DNA of 5,367 nt from Bacillota bacterium. GTDB lineage: Bacteria; Bacillota; Clostridia; Acetivibrionales; DSM-1351. This document shows positions 1-5,367 of the stretch, piece after piece. Location of the stretch: positions 1 to 5,367 of the forward strand of contig JAEZIB010000075.1 in NCBI GenBank assembly GCA_023416275.1. The letters run 5' to 3'. The notes under the pieces were generated by a model, which saw only the letters and a program-made list of their open reading frames with translations, ran no database searches and had not been told where the DNA came from. Positions within the stretch are counted from its first letter, which is position 1; every line of letters starts with the position of its first letter. The position numbers and the translations under genes are program-made.

Positions 1-130
1 ATAAAAACCACTTGATATCCAGTAATTCCAATGGTTTCAGGCGGATTACATAGAAGGTTCTTGGCTTTTTGACAACCAGTCTGCATATGTCAAGTAACAA
101 TGGAAAAGTTTTCGGACAGTCTGGCCAGTA
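1..130 (+). other. 3' end of an upstream transcript, possible protein tail
   Basis: No complete gene fits here. The + strand frame beginning at position 26 is open to a TAA at 95-97 and reads like a protein C-terminus (FQADYIEGSWLFDNQ near its middle). It is closed upstream by a TAA at 23-25. A neighbouring + frame (codons from position 3) is open until 51-53, so a single-base slip near 36-40 would join the two into one open frame across the left edge. The strong terminator 33 bases after the TAA suits the end of a + strand gene. The stretch could equally be the 3' untranslated part of a messenger or a non-coding RNA. I do not recognise the protein. Confidence 0.3.
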
Positions 131-162
131 AATCCTCGACAGGTGACTGTCGAGGATTTTTT
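131..162 (+). terminator. Intrinsic terminator of the upstream transcript
   Basis: A perfect 12-base-pair stem is formed by AATCCTCGACAG (131-142) and CTGTCGAGGATT (147-158), with a GTGA tetraloop at 143-146. A T run continues to 162. Stem strength, small loop and the T run make this a textbook rho-independent terminator for + strand transcription. Read on the other strand the stem is followed by a broken T run (ATTTACTGG), so it is directional. It ends whatever is transcribed from left of the window. Confidence 0.9.
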
Positions 163-444
163 GTACAAAAAAGTTAGGACTGAACCTGAGAAGGCACGAA
201 GCGTTAAGAATTTTTAGCTGAGTGTCAAGTCCTCTCACTCCAAACCAGACAATTCCCTTCCCAAGTTTTTTATAGCTGATAATTATTAAAGTTAGCTAAT
301 ATTTGGCAATAATATAGTAATAGCTTTAAAATCAAGCTTATTAAGCTAAGACAGTTAACCACACTTACCCCAAATAGAAATAAACAGCAAAAATGATTAT
401 TTAAAAGATTTGTAGGCTGAAATTTAATTGAATTATAAAAAGGT
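163..444. other. Non-coding stretch with a G+C-richer left part
   Basis: About 280 bases without a supported gene. The first ~110 bases (to about 270) are close to 46 % G+C by eye count, against roughly one third in the surroundings, and end in a pyrimidine-rich run. AGGACT (176-181) and AGTCCT (228-233) could pair around a 46-base interior. The part from 271 to 444 is AT-rich with only short hairpins, for example AGCTT/AAGCT at 335-347. A TTTTTTGTACAAAAAA palindrome (157-172) spans the left boundary. No tRNA or named riboswitch pattern was recognised. Confidence 0.5.
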
Positions 445-473
445 TTGATACATATTGCCTTATATAATATAAT
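445..473 (+). promoter_or_regulatory. Sigma-A-type promoter for the membrane gene and murI
   Basis: The -35 box TTGATA (445-450) differs from TTGACA at one position. It lies exactly 17 bases before a perfect -10 box TATAAT (468-473). A start near 480 would give an untranslated leader of about 35 bases before the ATG at 515. Another TATAAT at 463-468 overlaps this one, and a third is at 484-489, but neither has a well-spaced -35 box. Confidence 0.75.
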
Positions 474-514
474 ATTACAGTAGTATAATCGCTAGTTAAT
501 ATGGAGTAAATTCA

Positions 515-907
515 ATGGGAAAAATTTTAAAAATCTTAGGACTTAGTGTGCTTGAGGCTGCAATTATAATAATTATCTTAATATTTATAGTAAGATTAAA
601 GCTTCCTATTACAGGGATGTATATTGTTTTTGGTGTAACTGCTATTATATTTCCGCTAATGCTACTTTTAATTTACAATAGTTTTTTCGAACGGGAAACA
701 CTAATTTTTGTGCCATTAAGCTTGGTTTTAGCAGCTTTGTATTCGCTGGGCATTTCAGTATATAGCTATTATGGCAATAGCAGTTTTTCAAATATGTTTA
801 ATGAGTTAATGTACTTTATATATTTTTTACCCTCAATTATTTATTGTGGGATGGGATGGATATTTTTTTCAATAATATCGAGAGTATCAAGAGATTCACG
901 TAGATAA
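515..907 (+). CDS. Small integral membrane protein of unknown function
   Basis: The 130-residue product is not recognised. It is strongly hydrophobic, with four likely membrane-spanning helices at about residues 7-26, 33-54, 63-84 and 98-121. A positively charged tail (SRVSRDSRR) by the positive-inside rule places the C-terminus in the cytoplasm. A short charged stretch (FERE, 58-61) falls between helices 2 and 3. The start is supported by GGAG at 503-506, eight bases before the ATG, and by the promoter just upstream. No catalytic motif, lipobox or extracellular domain is visible. It lies 36 bases before murI with no terminator between, so the two are probably co-transcribed. That alone does not show a cell-wall role, and the family may simply be lineage-specific. 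I am confident it is a gene, not of its function. Confidence 0.8.
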   Translation: MGKILKILGLSVLEAAIIIIILIFIVRLKLPITGMYIVFGVTAIIFPLMLLLIYNSFFERETLIFVPLSLVLAALYSLGISVYSYYGNSSFSNMFNELMYFIYFLPSIIYCGMGWIFFSIISRVSRDSRR

Positions 908-943
908 AAACAAGTTCTTTGTTAAGAAAAGAAGGAGAGTTTT

Positions 944-1726
944 ATGAATACCAACAGTGACTGTATTGGTTTTTTGGATTCTGGTTTCGGTGGAATTACA
1001 GTTCTGTCAGAAGCAGTAAAGCAGCTTCCTAATGAAAACTATATATATTATGCAGATATAGAACATGTGCCCTATGGAACAAAAACTAAGGATCAGGTTC
1101 GTACTTATATATTTGAAGCAGTTGAATTTTTGGTTATGCAAGGTATAAAAGCACTAGTTGTAGCATGTAATACAGCTACTAGTATAGCTGTCAGAGATTT
1201 GAGAAGTATGTATACCTTTCCGATTGTAGGCATGGAGCCAGCTGTAAAGCCAGCAGTTCAAAATGGCAATGGCAAGAGAGTACTTGTTCTGGCAACGCCT
1301 TTGACACTTAAGGAGGAGAAGTTTCACAATTTGGTTCAAAGAGTAGATACAGAGCATATTGTTGACTACTTAGCATTTCCTGAATTAGTTGAACTGGCAG
1401 AGCATATGATATTTGATTATGAAAAAGTTATTCCCGTTATTAAAGAAAAATTAGAAACCTTCGATATCAGTAGCTATAAAACCTTTGTTTTAGGTTGTAC
1501 TCACTTTCCTATATATAGAAAGGCATTTAAGGAGGTACTCCCAAAGCATATAGATGTTATTGACGGAAGTGTAGGGACCATTAAATATTTAAGTTATCTG
1601 ATTGAGGAAAGGGGTATTTATAATACTCAGAAAACAGGTGGTGAAATAAAATATTTTGACTCGGGGAAGCCTGTTGAGAATCAGCAAAGATTAGATGTAT
1701 TTAATAGAATACTAACAGAATTGTGA
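944..1726 (+). CDS. murI: Glutamate racemase
   Basis: This cytoplasmic, cofactor-independent enzyme interconverts L- and D-glutamate and supplies D-glutamate for the peptidoglycan stem peptide. The 260 residues match the usual length. The N-terminal signature GFLDSGFGGI puts the conserved Asp-Ser pair at D12-S13. The two catalytic cysteines are in VVACNTATS (C75) and LGCTHFPIY (C185, followed by T186 and H187), the two-base arrangement known in the Asp/Glu racemase superfamily. The substrate-site segment VGMEPAVKPA is at about 95-104, and DGS at 207-209 is the late conserved motif. There is no N-terminal extension like that of the enterobacterial enzyme, which is activated by a peptidoglycan precursor. 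AAGGAG at 932-937 lies six bases before the ATG. It probably shares a transcript with the membrane gene in front of it. It appears complete and intact. Confidence 0.97.
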   Translation: MNTNSDCIGFLDSGFGGITVLSEAVKQLPNENYIYYADIEHVPYGTKTKDQVRTYIFEAVEFLVMQGIKALVVACNTATSIAVRDLRSMYTFPIVGMEPAVKPAVQNGNGKRVLVLATPLTLKEEKFHNLVQRVDTEHIVDYLAFPELVELAEHMIFDYEKVIPVIKEKLETFDISSYKTFVLGCTHFPIYRKAFKEVLPKHIDVIDGSVGTIKYLSYLIEERGIYNTQKTGGEIKYFDSGKPVENQQRLDVFNRILTEL

Positions 1727-1880
1727 AAATATTTTGCTTAATCTTAATTAAGTAATCTTACTGATTTGTCTAGTTTTAATTTAAACAAAATTCTCTGATA
1801 GCAGTAACACATAATAACCCGTTAACATAAAATGTATTGTAGCAAAATAATACTTTATGATTTGGAAGGAGCGGGGGATA
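1727..1880 (+). other. Intergenic spacer after murI, no terminator seen
   Basis: This AT-rich spacer holds only weak symmetry: the palindrome CTTAATTAAG at 1743-1752 and a four-pair hairpin at 1751-1762. Neither has a stable stem or a following T run. No convincing sigma-A promoter is visible either; TTAACA at 1822-1827 lacks a good -10 box at the right distance. Read-through from murI into the next gene is therefore possible, as is a promoter for an alternative sigma factor that I cannot identify. Confidence 0.45.
1864..1871 (+). promoter_or_regulatory. Ribosome binding site that decides the start at 1881
   Basis: GGAAGGAG ends nine bases before the ATG at 1881 and falls inside the longer open frame that begins at 1857. 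Translation from 1857 would read through this site and add eight residues (MIWKERGI) that look like a translated Shine-Dalgarno region. The shorter protein is therefore preferred. Confidence 0.8.
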
Positions 1881-2243
1881 ATGGGAGAAGAACATTTTGG
1901 CTATAATGATGGCCTTTTACTACATGGTGATATAGTTTGTGCAATGAAAAAATATATTGGCCAAACAGTTACAATATTTACAACTAGCGGTGGGATGTCT
2001 GGATGCGGATTTACAGGTGTCCTTCTGGGAGTAAATGAATGTTTTGTTAAGTTAATCACTCAGATAGGTCCGGCACCGGGTTGTGCTATAGGCAATTCAT
2101 GTAGCGGAACACCTTATGCAAACGGTATTGGTTGTATGGGAGATAATATGAATATGCAAAACATGAATCCGATTGGAACAGTGGGTTCTGTAACGGATAT
2201 ACCTGTTTGCAGTATTGCTTGCTTTACTCACAATGCAATCTAA
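1881..2243 (+). CDS. Cysteine-rich small protein with an Sm-like stretch, unknown function
   Basis: The 120-residue protein has no gene name I can give. Residues about 16-60 (GDIVCAMKKYIGQTVTIFTT, then a Gly-rich turn, then GFTGVLLGVNECFVKLIT) alternate hydrophobic strands with a glycine turn. This resembles the small beta-barrel of Sm-like or DUF2642-type proteins, several of which occur among Bacillus spore proteins. The second half is rich in Gly, Asn, Met and Cys, with a methionine cluster at about 86-95. There are eight cysteines (20, 42, 54, 68, 74, 85, 110, 114) but no signal peptide or membrane helix. I chose the ATG at 1881 because AGGAG (1867-1871) lies nine bases upstream; the ATG at 1857 lies in front of that site and has no ribosome binding site of its own. 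A spore-coat role is plausible inference only. Metal binding or disulfide cross-linking would also fit the cysteines. Confidence 0.8.
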   Translation: MGEEHFGYNDGLLLHGDIVCAMKKYIGQTVTIFTTSGGMSGCGFTGVLLGVNECFVKLITQIGPAPGCAIGNSCSGTPYANGIGCMGDNMNMQNMNPIGTVGSVTDIPVCSIACFTHNAI

Positions 2244-2342
2244 TTAGCAAGTTTTTATAAAATTATACGCATAAACTAAAAATATTAAACAAACCGTAAT
2301 GTCGATTTTTCTCACAACATAGTTAAAATATTAATTTTATCG

Positions 2343-2382
2343 AAAAGCTAAGATCTAAAATTTTTTGGATTTTAGCTTTTTT
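2343..2382 (+). terminator. Intrinsic terminator after the cysteine-rich gene
   Basis: A 16-pair stem with two G-T pairs forms between AAAAGCTAAGATCTAA (2343-2358) and TTGGATTTTAGCTTTT (2365-2380), closing a six-base loop. The run of six T from 2377 to 2382 completes the signal. It lies 100 bases after the stop codon and separates the murI-side block from glgC. The stem is AT-rich, so it may be less efficient than the other two terminators here. Confidence 0.8.
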
Positions 2383-2540
2383 ATATGCAGGATTAAGCTG
2401 TACTATTTGTTGCAAAAACTTTTATTAGTATTATTTCTTGATAAAAAAGGGAAAAGTATAATTTATGTAGAATTATTTGTATAAAATGAAATATGATTAA
2501 CTTATTTTTTTATAAAATGACTATACCGGGAGTTGATGCA
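2383..2540 (+). promoter_or_regulatory. Leader and probable promoter region of glgC-glgD
   Basis: A promoter is expected here because a terminator lies just upstream, but the boxes do not pair cleanly. TATAAT at 2457-2462 is a perfect -10 box, yet the good -35 box TTGATA (2438-2443) is only 13 bases away, and the hexamer at the proper 17-base spacing (TTTCTT, 2434-2439) is poor. An activator or another sigma factor could explain this. No operator or riboswitch fold was recognised. GGGAG at 2528-2532 is the ribosome binding site of glgC. Confidence 0.4.
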
Positions 2541-3821
2541 ATGAATAAAAAAGAAATGATAGCATTATTGCTTGCTGGAGGACAGGGGAGCAGATTAGGT
2601 GTTCTCACAAAAAATGTTGCAAAGCCAGCTGTCCTATACGGTGGTAAATATAGAATTATTGATTTTTCCTTAAGTAATTGTATAAATTCTGGGATTGATA
2701 CTGTTGGTGTGTTTACACAGTATCAGCCGCTTAAACTTAATTCACACATAGGGATAGGCAAACCATGGGACATGGACAGAATAGATGGTGGAGTAACAAT
2801 ATTGTCGCCGTATTTAAAAGCTGAGAGTGGTGAATGGTTCAAGGGAACCGCAAATGCTGTATATCAGAATATTCACTATATAGATAGGTACTCGCCAGAG
2901 TATGTTATTATATTATCTGGTGATCACATTTATAAGATGGATTATTCGAAAATGTTGGACTTCCATAAGGAAAACAACGCTGATGCAACTATATCAGTTA
3001 TAAATGTTCCATATGAGGAAGCTAGCAGATACGGAATTATGAACTGTCACGACAATGGAAATATCTTTGAGTTTGAGGAAAAGCCCAAGAATCCAAAGAG
3101 CACGCTTGCTTCTATGGGTGTATATATTTTTAATTGGTTAACGCTAAGGGAGTACTTAATAAAGGATAATGAATGCTCTGAATCAGATAATGATTTCGGT
3201 AAAAATATAATTCCCTCAATGCTTAAGGATGGGAAAAGTATGTGGGCTTATCAGTTCTCAGGTTACTGGAGAGATGTTGGAACTATACAGGCGTTTTGGG
3301 AATCTAATATGGACTTGGTGGGAAGAATTCCGCCTTTTAATTTATTCGATGCTGAATGGAAGATATATACTCCAAATCCTGTAAAACCAGCACACTACAT
3401 AGGTCCATCTGCCTGTGTCAAAAAATCTATGATTGCCGAAGGCTGTACTATATATGGTACAGTTATAAATTCTATATTATTTCCTGGAGTATTAGTTGAA
3501 GAAGGTGCTGTTATACAGGATTCAATTGTAATGTCAAACTCAAAAATCAGCAAAAATGTTGCAATAAATAAGTGTATCATTAGTGAGTTTGTTACTATTG
3601 GAGCAAATTCTAGACTTGGAGAGGGTGATGATATACAAAATGAGTTAAAACCTAGTATATATAATTCTGGTATAACGGTAGTTGGTGAACAAGCAAATAT
3701 ACCTGAGAGTGCAATAATAGGCAAAAATGTTATGATAGATGTAGGGGTTAGCTCGGAAGACTTTGATTCACTATTTATAGAGTCAGGAAAAAGCGTATTC
3801 AAAGGTGGTGTCATAGAATGA
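2541..3821 (+). CDS. glgC: ADP-glucose pyrophosphorylase, catalytic subunit
   Basis: GlgC makes ADP-glucose and pyrophosphate from ATP and glucose-1-phosphate, the committed step of bacterial glycogen synthesis, in the cytoplasm. From the ATG at 2541 it is 426 residues, the usual size. The N-terminal nucleotidyltransferase domain shows LLLAGGQGSRLG (9-20), AKPAV (27-31), GGKYRIIDF, GDHIYKMDY (127-135, catalytic Asp128), SRYGIM, FEEKP (178-182, Lys181 at the glucose-1-phosphate site) and GYWRDVGT (about 241-248). From about residue 289 the hexapeptide repeats of a left-handed beta-helix follow (SMIAEGCTIYGTV, SILFPGVLVEEGAV and so on). The start is set by GGGAG eight bases upstream. The in-frame ATG at 2493 would add 16 residues lacking family similarity. 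The stop overlaps the glgD start, so the subunits are translationally coupled. No defects are seen. Confidence 0.97.
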   Translation: MNKKEMIALLLAGGQGSRLGVLTKNVAKPAVLYGGKYRIIDFSLSNCINSGIDTVGVFTQYQPLKLNSHIGIGKPWDMDRIDGGVTILSPYLKAESGEWFKGTANAVYQNIHYIDRYSPEYVIILSGDHIYKMDYSKMLDFHKENNADATISVINVPYEEASRYGIMNCHDNGNIFEFEEKPKNPKSTLASMGVYIFNWLTLREYLIKDNECSESDNDFGKNIIPSMLKDGKSMWAYQFSGYWRDVGTIQAFWESNMDLVGRIPPFNLFDAEWKIYTPNPVKPAHYIGPSACVKKSMIAEGCTIYGTVINSILFPGVLVEEGAVIQDSIVMSNSKISKNVAINKCIISEFVTIGANSRLGEGDDIQNELKPSIYNSGITVVGEQANIPESAIIGKNVMIDVGVSSEDFDSLFIESGKSVFKGGVIE

Positions 3822-4936
3822 AAAATGTAATGGGAATAATACTGTCAGGTGGAAGAAGCACAAAGCTTAAAGAGCTTTCTACAATGAGGTCTAGCCCTGC
3901 AGTTCCGGTTGGAGGAAAATATAGAGCAATAGATTTTGTACTTTCAAACATGGTTAATTCGGGTATAAGAAATGTGGGAGTAATAACTCAATATAGTTTC
4001 AGATCCTTAATGGATCATTTAGGTTCAGGGAAAGAGTGGGATTTAGATAGAAAAACTGATGGGTTATTTATTTTTCCACCGTTTCTAGCAGATGATAATT
4101 CTGGCTGGTATAGAGGGACTGCTGACTCAATGTACAACAACCTCACTTTTTTAAAGAGAAGTAATGAGGAATATGTACTTATATCTCAGGGTAACTGTGT
4201 ATATACAACAAACTTTGATGATATGCTTAGGCAACACAAGGAAACAGAGGCTGATATAACAATTGCATATAGAGAGATGAACGATGTTCCAATAGAAGAA
4301 TTGTCTAATATGGGTATTCTTCAAGTAGATACGGATCAAAGGGTAATAGATTTCCAAGAAAAACCTATACATCCTAATTCACTTTTTGGCTCGCTAGGTA
4401 CTTATGTAATAAAGAGAGAGTTACTGATGTCGTTATTAGAGGAATGTGTAGCACATGGCTATTATGATTTTGTTTTAGATATAATAGTAAAGATGTTGCA
4501 TAAGCTGAAGATATATGGCTATAAATTTAATGGGTATTGGAGAAGCGTTTCCTCAGTACAAATGTATTACAAGTGCAATATGGAACTTTTGAAAACCGAA
4601 GTGAGCAACGATTTGTTTGGCTCAGCAAAGATATATACAAAAGTAAAGGATGAGGCTCCTGCCAAGTTCAATGAAGAGGCAGAAGTTAGAAATTCAATAG
4701 TAGCCGATGGTTGTATAATAGAAGGAACAGTAGAAAACAGTGTACTATTTAGAGGTGTTACAGTCAAGAAGGGTGCTGTCGTTAAGGATAGTATTGTCAT
4801 GCAGGAAAGTGTTATAGAAGAGAATGCTACATTAAACTATGCAATACTTGACAAAAGTGTAATTCTCTCAAAGGGTAGATGCTTGAAAGGCGAGGAGACC
4901 TGGCCTATTATAATAGGGAAAAATGTAATGGTATAG
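3818..4936 (+). CDS. glgD: GlgD, regulatory-type subunit of ADP-glucose pyrophosphorylase
   Basis: GlgD is a paralogue of GlgC. In Firmicutes it forms a mixed tetramer with GlgC and raises or tunes its activity while having little of its own. The 372-residue protein keeps the fold (GGKYRAIDF at 32-40, YWRSV near 240, beta-helix repeats from about 290) but has lost key residues. The GQGSRL loop is GRSTKL. The Lys of KPAV is Ser26 (SPAV). The catalytic Asp of GDH is Asn126 (QGNCVY). WRDVGT has become WRSVSS. The FQEKP motif (Lys182) is retained. It overlaps glgC by four bases (ATGA), with AGGTGG (3803-3808) nine bases before the ATG, so it is co-translated with glgC. It stops about 50 residues short of GlgC, lacking most of the C-terminal tail, which is normal for GlgD. 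Confidence 0.95.
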   Translation: MKNVMGIILSGGRSTKLKELSTMRSSPAVPVGGKYRAIDFVLSNMVNSGIRNVGVITQYSFRSLMDHLGSGKEWDLDRKTDGLFIFPPFLADDNSGWYRGTADSMYNNLTFLKRSNEEYVLISQGNCVYTTNFDDMLRQHKETEADITIAYREMNDVPIEELSNMGILQVDTDQRVIDFQEKPIHPNSLFGSLGTYVIKRELLMSLLEECVAHGYYDFVLDIIVKMLHKLKIYGYKFNGYWRSVSSVQMYYKCNMELLKTEVSNDLFGSAKIYTKVKDEAPAKFNEEAEVRNSIVADGCIIEGTVENSVLFRGVTVKKGAVVKDSIVMQESVIEENATLNYAILDKSVILSKGRCLKGEETWPIIIGKNVMV

Positions 4937-5078
4937 GGAAAGTTAATGCTAACTGACATTTTGTCGTTTTTTCAGCAGAAACATAGGAGAAGCAAGTAAT
5001 TCATGCAATTATTTTAAACCAACTTTCCATAGATAAGTTTGAACGCTTATAATTTCATCTTGGAAGGGTGAATAAGTC
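4937..5078 (+). other. 3' untranslated stretch after glgD
   Basis: There is no gene in this stretch. GGAAAGTT (4937-4944) directly after the glgD stop is the exact reverse complement of AACTTTCC at 5021-5028 and could close a long hairpin. A weak four-pair hairpin GACA/TGTC (4955-4965) is followed by GTTTTTT, which might act as a leaky first terminator. The main terminator lies further on. Confidence 0.4.
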
Positions 5079-5119
5079 AAAACCACTCAGAATATAACTT
5101 GATTCTGAGTGGTTTTTTT
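5079..5119 (+). terminator. Intrinsic terminator of the glgC-glgD operon
   Basis: A perfect 15-pair stem is formed by AAAACCACTCAGAAT (5079-5093) and ATTCTGAGTGGTTTT (5102-5116) with an eight-base loop, followed by T to 5119. The flanking GTC (5076-5078) and GAC (5120-5122) are also complementary. On the opposite strand the stem is followed by only four T, so weak termination there is possible, but no converging gene is visible. It lies about 140 bases after glgD. Confidence 0.9.
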
Positions 5120-5122
5120 GAC

Positions 5123-5319
5123 TCACTCTAATATGTTTTTAATAGTTAAATCACATTTTAAATAGCCTTTTAAATAATATCTTTTCTAAATTCAGAATAC
5201 GAAGTAGTAGTTTCAATGTCCACAACCCTTCAAAACTCTAGGTTTACCATAATGAGACTACGTGTGCAGAATAACCCATTACACAAGGGTTACAAGTAGT
5301 TTACAACTCTGGGATTATG
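5123..5319. other. Non-coding region upstream of the right-hand promoter
   Basis: No open frame of protein-like quality is present on either strand. It is AT-rich up to about 5200, then more structured. ACTAC (5257-5261) pairs with GTAGT (5296-5300), TGT (5263-5265) with ACA (5292-5294), and AACCC (5273-5277) with GGGTT (5287-5291), giving a nested imperfect hairpin of 13 pairs. Short direct repeats also occur: GTAGTTT at 5207-5213 and 5296-5302, and AACTCT at 5234-5239 and 5305-5310. Their place just before a promoter suggests binding sites, but this is inference. Confidence 0.4.
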
Positions 5320-5349
5320 TTGACTGTACGAAATGTAGGGTGATATAAT
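5320..5349 (+). promoter_or_regulatory. Strong sigma-A promoter reading out of the window
   Basis: The -35 box TTGACT (5320-5325) matches five of six consensus bases. It is 18 bases from a perfect -10 box TATAAT (5344-5349), which carries the extended TG motif at 5341-5342. Transcription would begin near 5356, leaving only the first few bases of the transcript in the window. The gene it serves lies to the right and cannot be identified. Confidence 0.7.
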
Positions 5350-5367
5350 TACTCATGTAGTCGAGAG

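Noticed and set aside
176..233. tRNA or known riboswitch in the G+C-richer left segment
   Set aside because: No cloverleaf arms, no TTCGA-type T-loop, no CCA end and no known riboswitch core could be traced. Only a six-pair stem closes the region.
2..295. Open frame of 98 codons on the minus strand with no stop
   Set aside because: It has no ATG; its best start (GTG at 236-238) has no good ribosome binding site. It runs through the strong + strand terminator at 131-162, and its translation shows no recognisable family. The higher G+C content explains the lack of stops.
1154..1357. Minus-strand open frame inside murI
   Set aside because: It lies wholly antisense to an intact, strongly conserved gene, with no family match and no promoter or ribosome binding site.
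1743..1762. Small palindromes after murI as a terminator
   Set aside because: The stems are four to five pairs, AT-rich, and lack a following T run.
2493..2540. Sixteen-residue N-terminal extension of GlgC from the ATG at 2493
   Set aside because: No ribosome binding site precedes 2493, the extra residues (MINLFFYKM and on) do not resemble the GlgC family, and GGGAG is well placed for the ATG at 2541.
3395..3814. 139-codon minus-strand open frame inside glgC
   Set aside because: It is antisense to the beta-helix repeats of GlgC. The regular hexapeptide coding favours an open antisense frame, and the product is low-complexity Ser/Thr/Pro/Ile-rich without a recognisable motif.
4151..4372. Minus-strand open frame inside the GlgD catalytic-like domain
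   Set aside because: It is antisense to a clear family gene, with no ribosome binding site and no recognisable protein features.
4567..4800. Minus-strand open frame inside the GlgD beta-helix
   Set aside because: It has the same Ser/Thr-rich antisense look as the one inside glgC, produced by the repeat coding of the other strand.

Overview
The window is AT-rich, low-GC Gram-positive DNA. It most resembles a mesophilic clostridium of the Ruminiclostridium/Clostridium cellulolyticum kind. The evidence is the AT-biased codon use, the strong AGGAG-type ribosome binding sites, the sigma-A-like promoters, and the paired glgC-glgD arrangement typical of Firmicutes. The genus is an inference from the look of the GlgC and GlgD proteins, not from a search. 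All five supported genes lie on the + strand.

Layout. Positions 1-162 hold the end of an upstream + strand transcript: a possible short protein tail to about position 97, then a strong intrinsic terminator (131-162). Positions 163-444 are non-coding; the first ~110 bases are clearly richer in G+C than what follows. A good promoter (445-473) drives a gene for an unrecognised four-helix membrane protein (515-907), followed after 36 bases by murI, glutamate racemase (944-1726). After 154 bases without a visible terminator comes a small gene (start corrected to 1881, end 2243) for a cysteine-rich protein with an Sm-like or DUF2642-like stretch. A terminator at 2343-2382 closes this block. Then come glgC (start corrected to 2541, end 3821) and glgD (3818-4936), overlapping by four bases and closed by a terminator at 5079-5119. 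The last ~240 bases are non-coding and end in a strong extended -10 promoter (5320-5349) reading out of the window.

How the genes fit together. GlgC and GlgD form the ADP-glucose pyrophosphorylase that makes the glucosyl donor for glycogen (granulose), which many clostridia store before sporulation. GlgC keeps the catalytic residues. GlgD has lost several and is expected to be the regulatory partner. MurI supplies D-glutamate for peptidoglycan. The membrane protein and the cysteine-rich protein have no assigned role; the latter could be a spore or envelope protein, but that is inference.

No rRNA, tRNA, CRISPR array, insertion sequence or recognisable defence system was seen. The parts most worth a second look are the cysteine-rich small protein, the orphan membrane protein joined to murI, the G+C-richer non-coding segment at the left end, and the structured region in front of the right-hand promoter.
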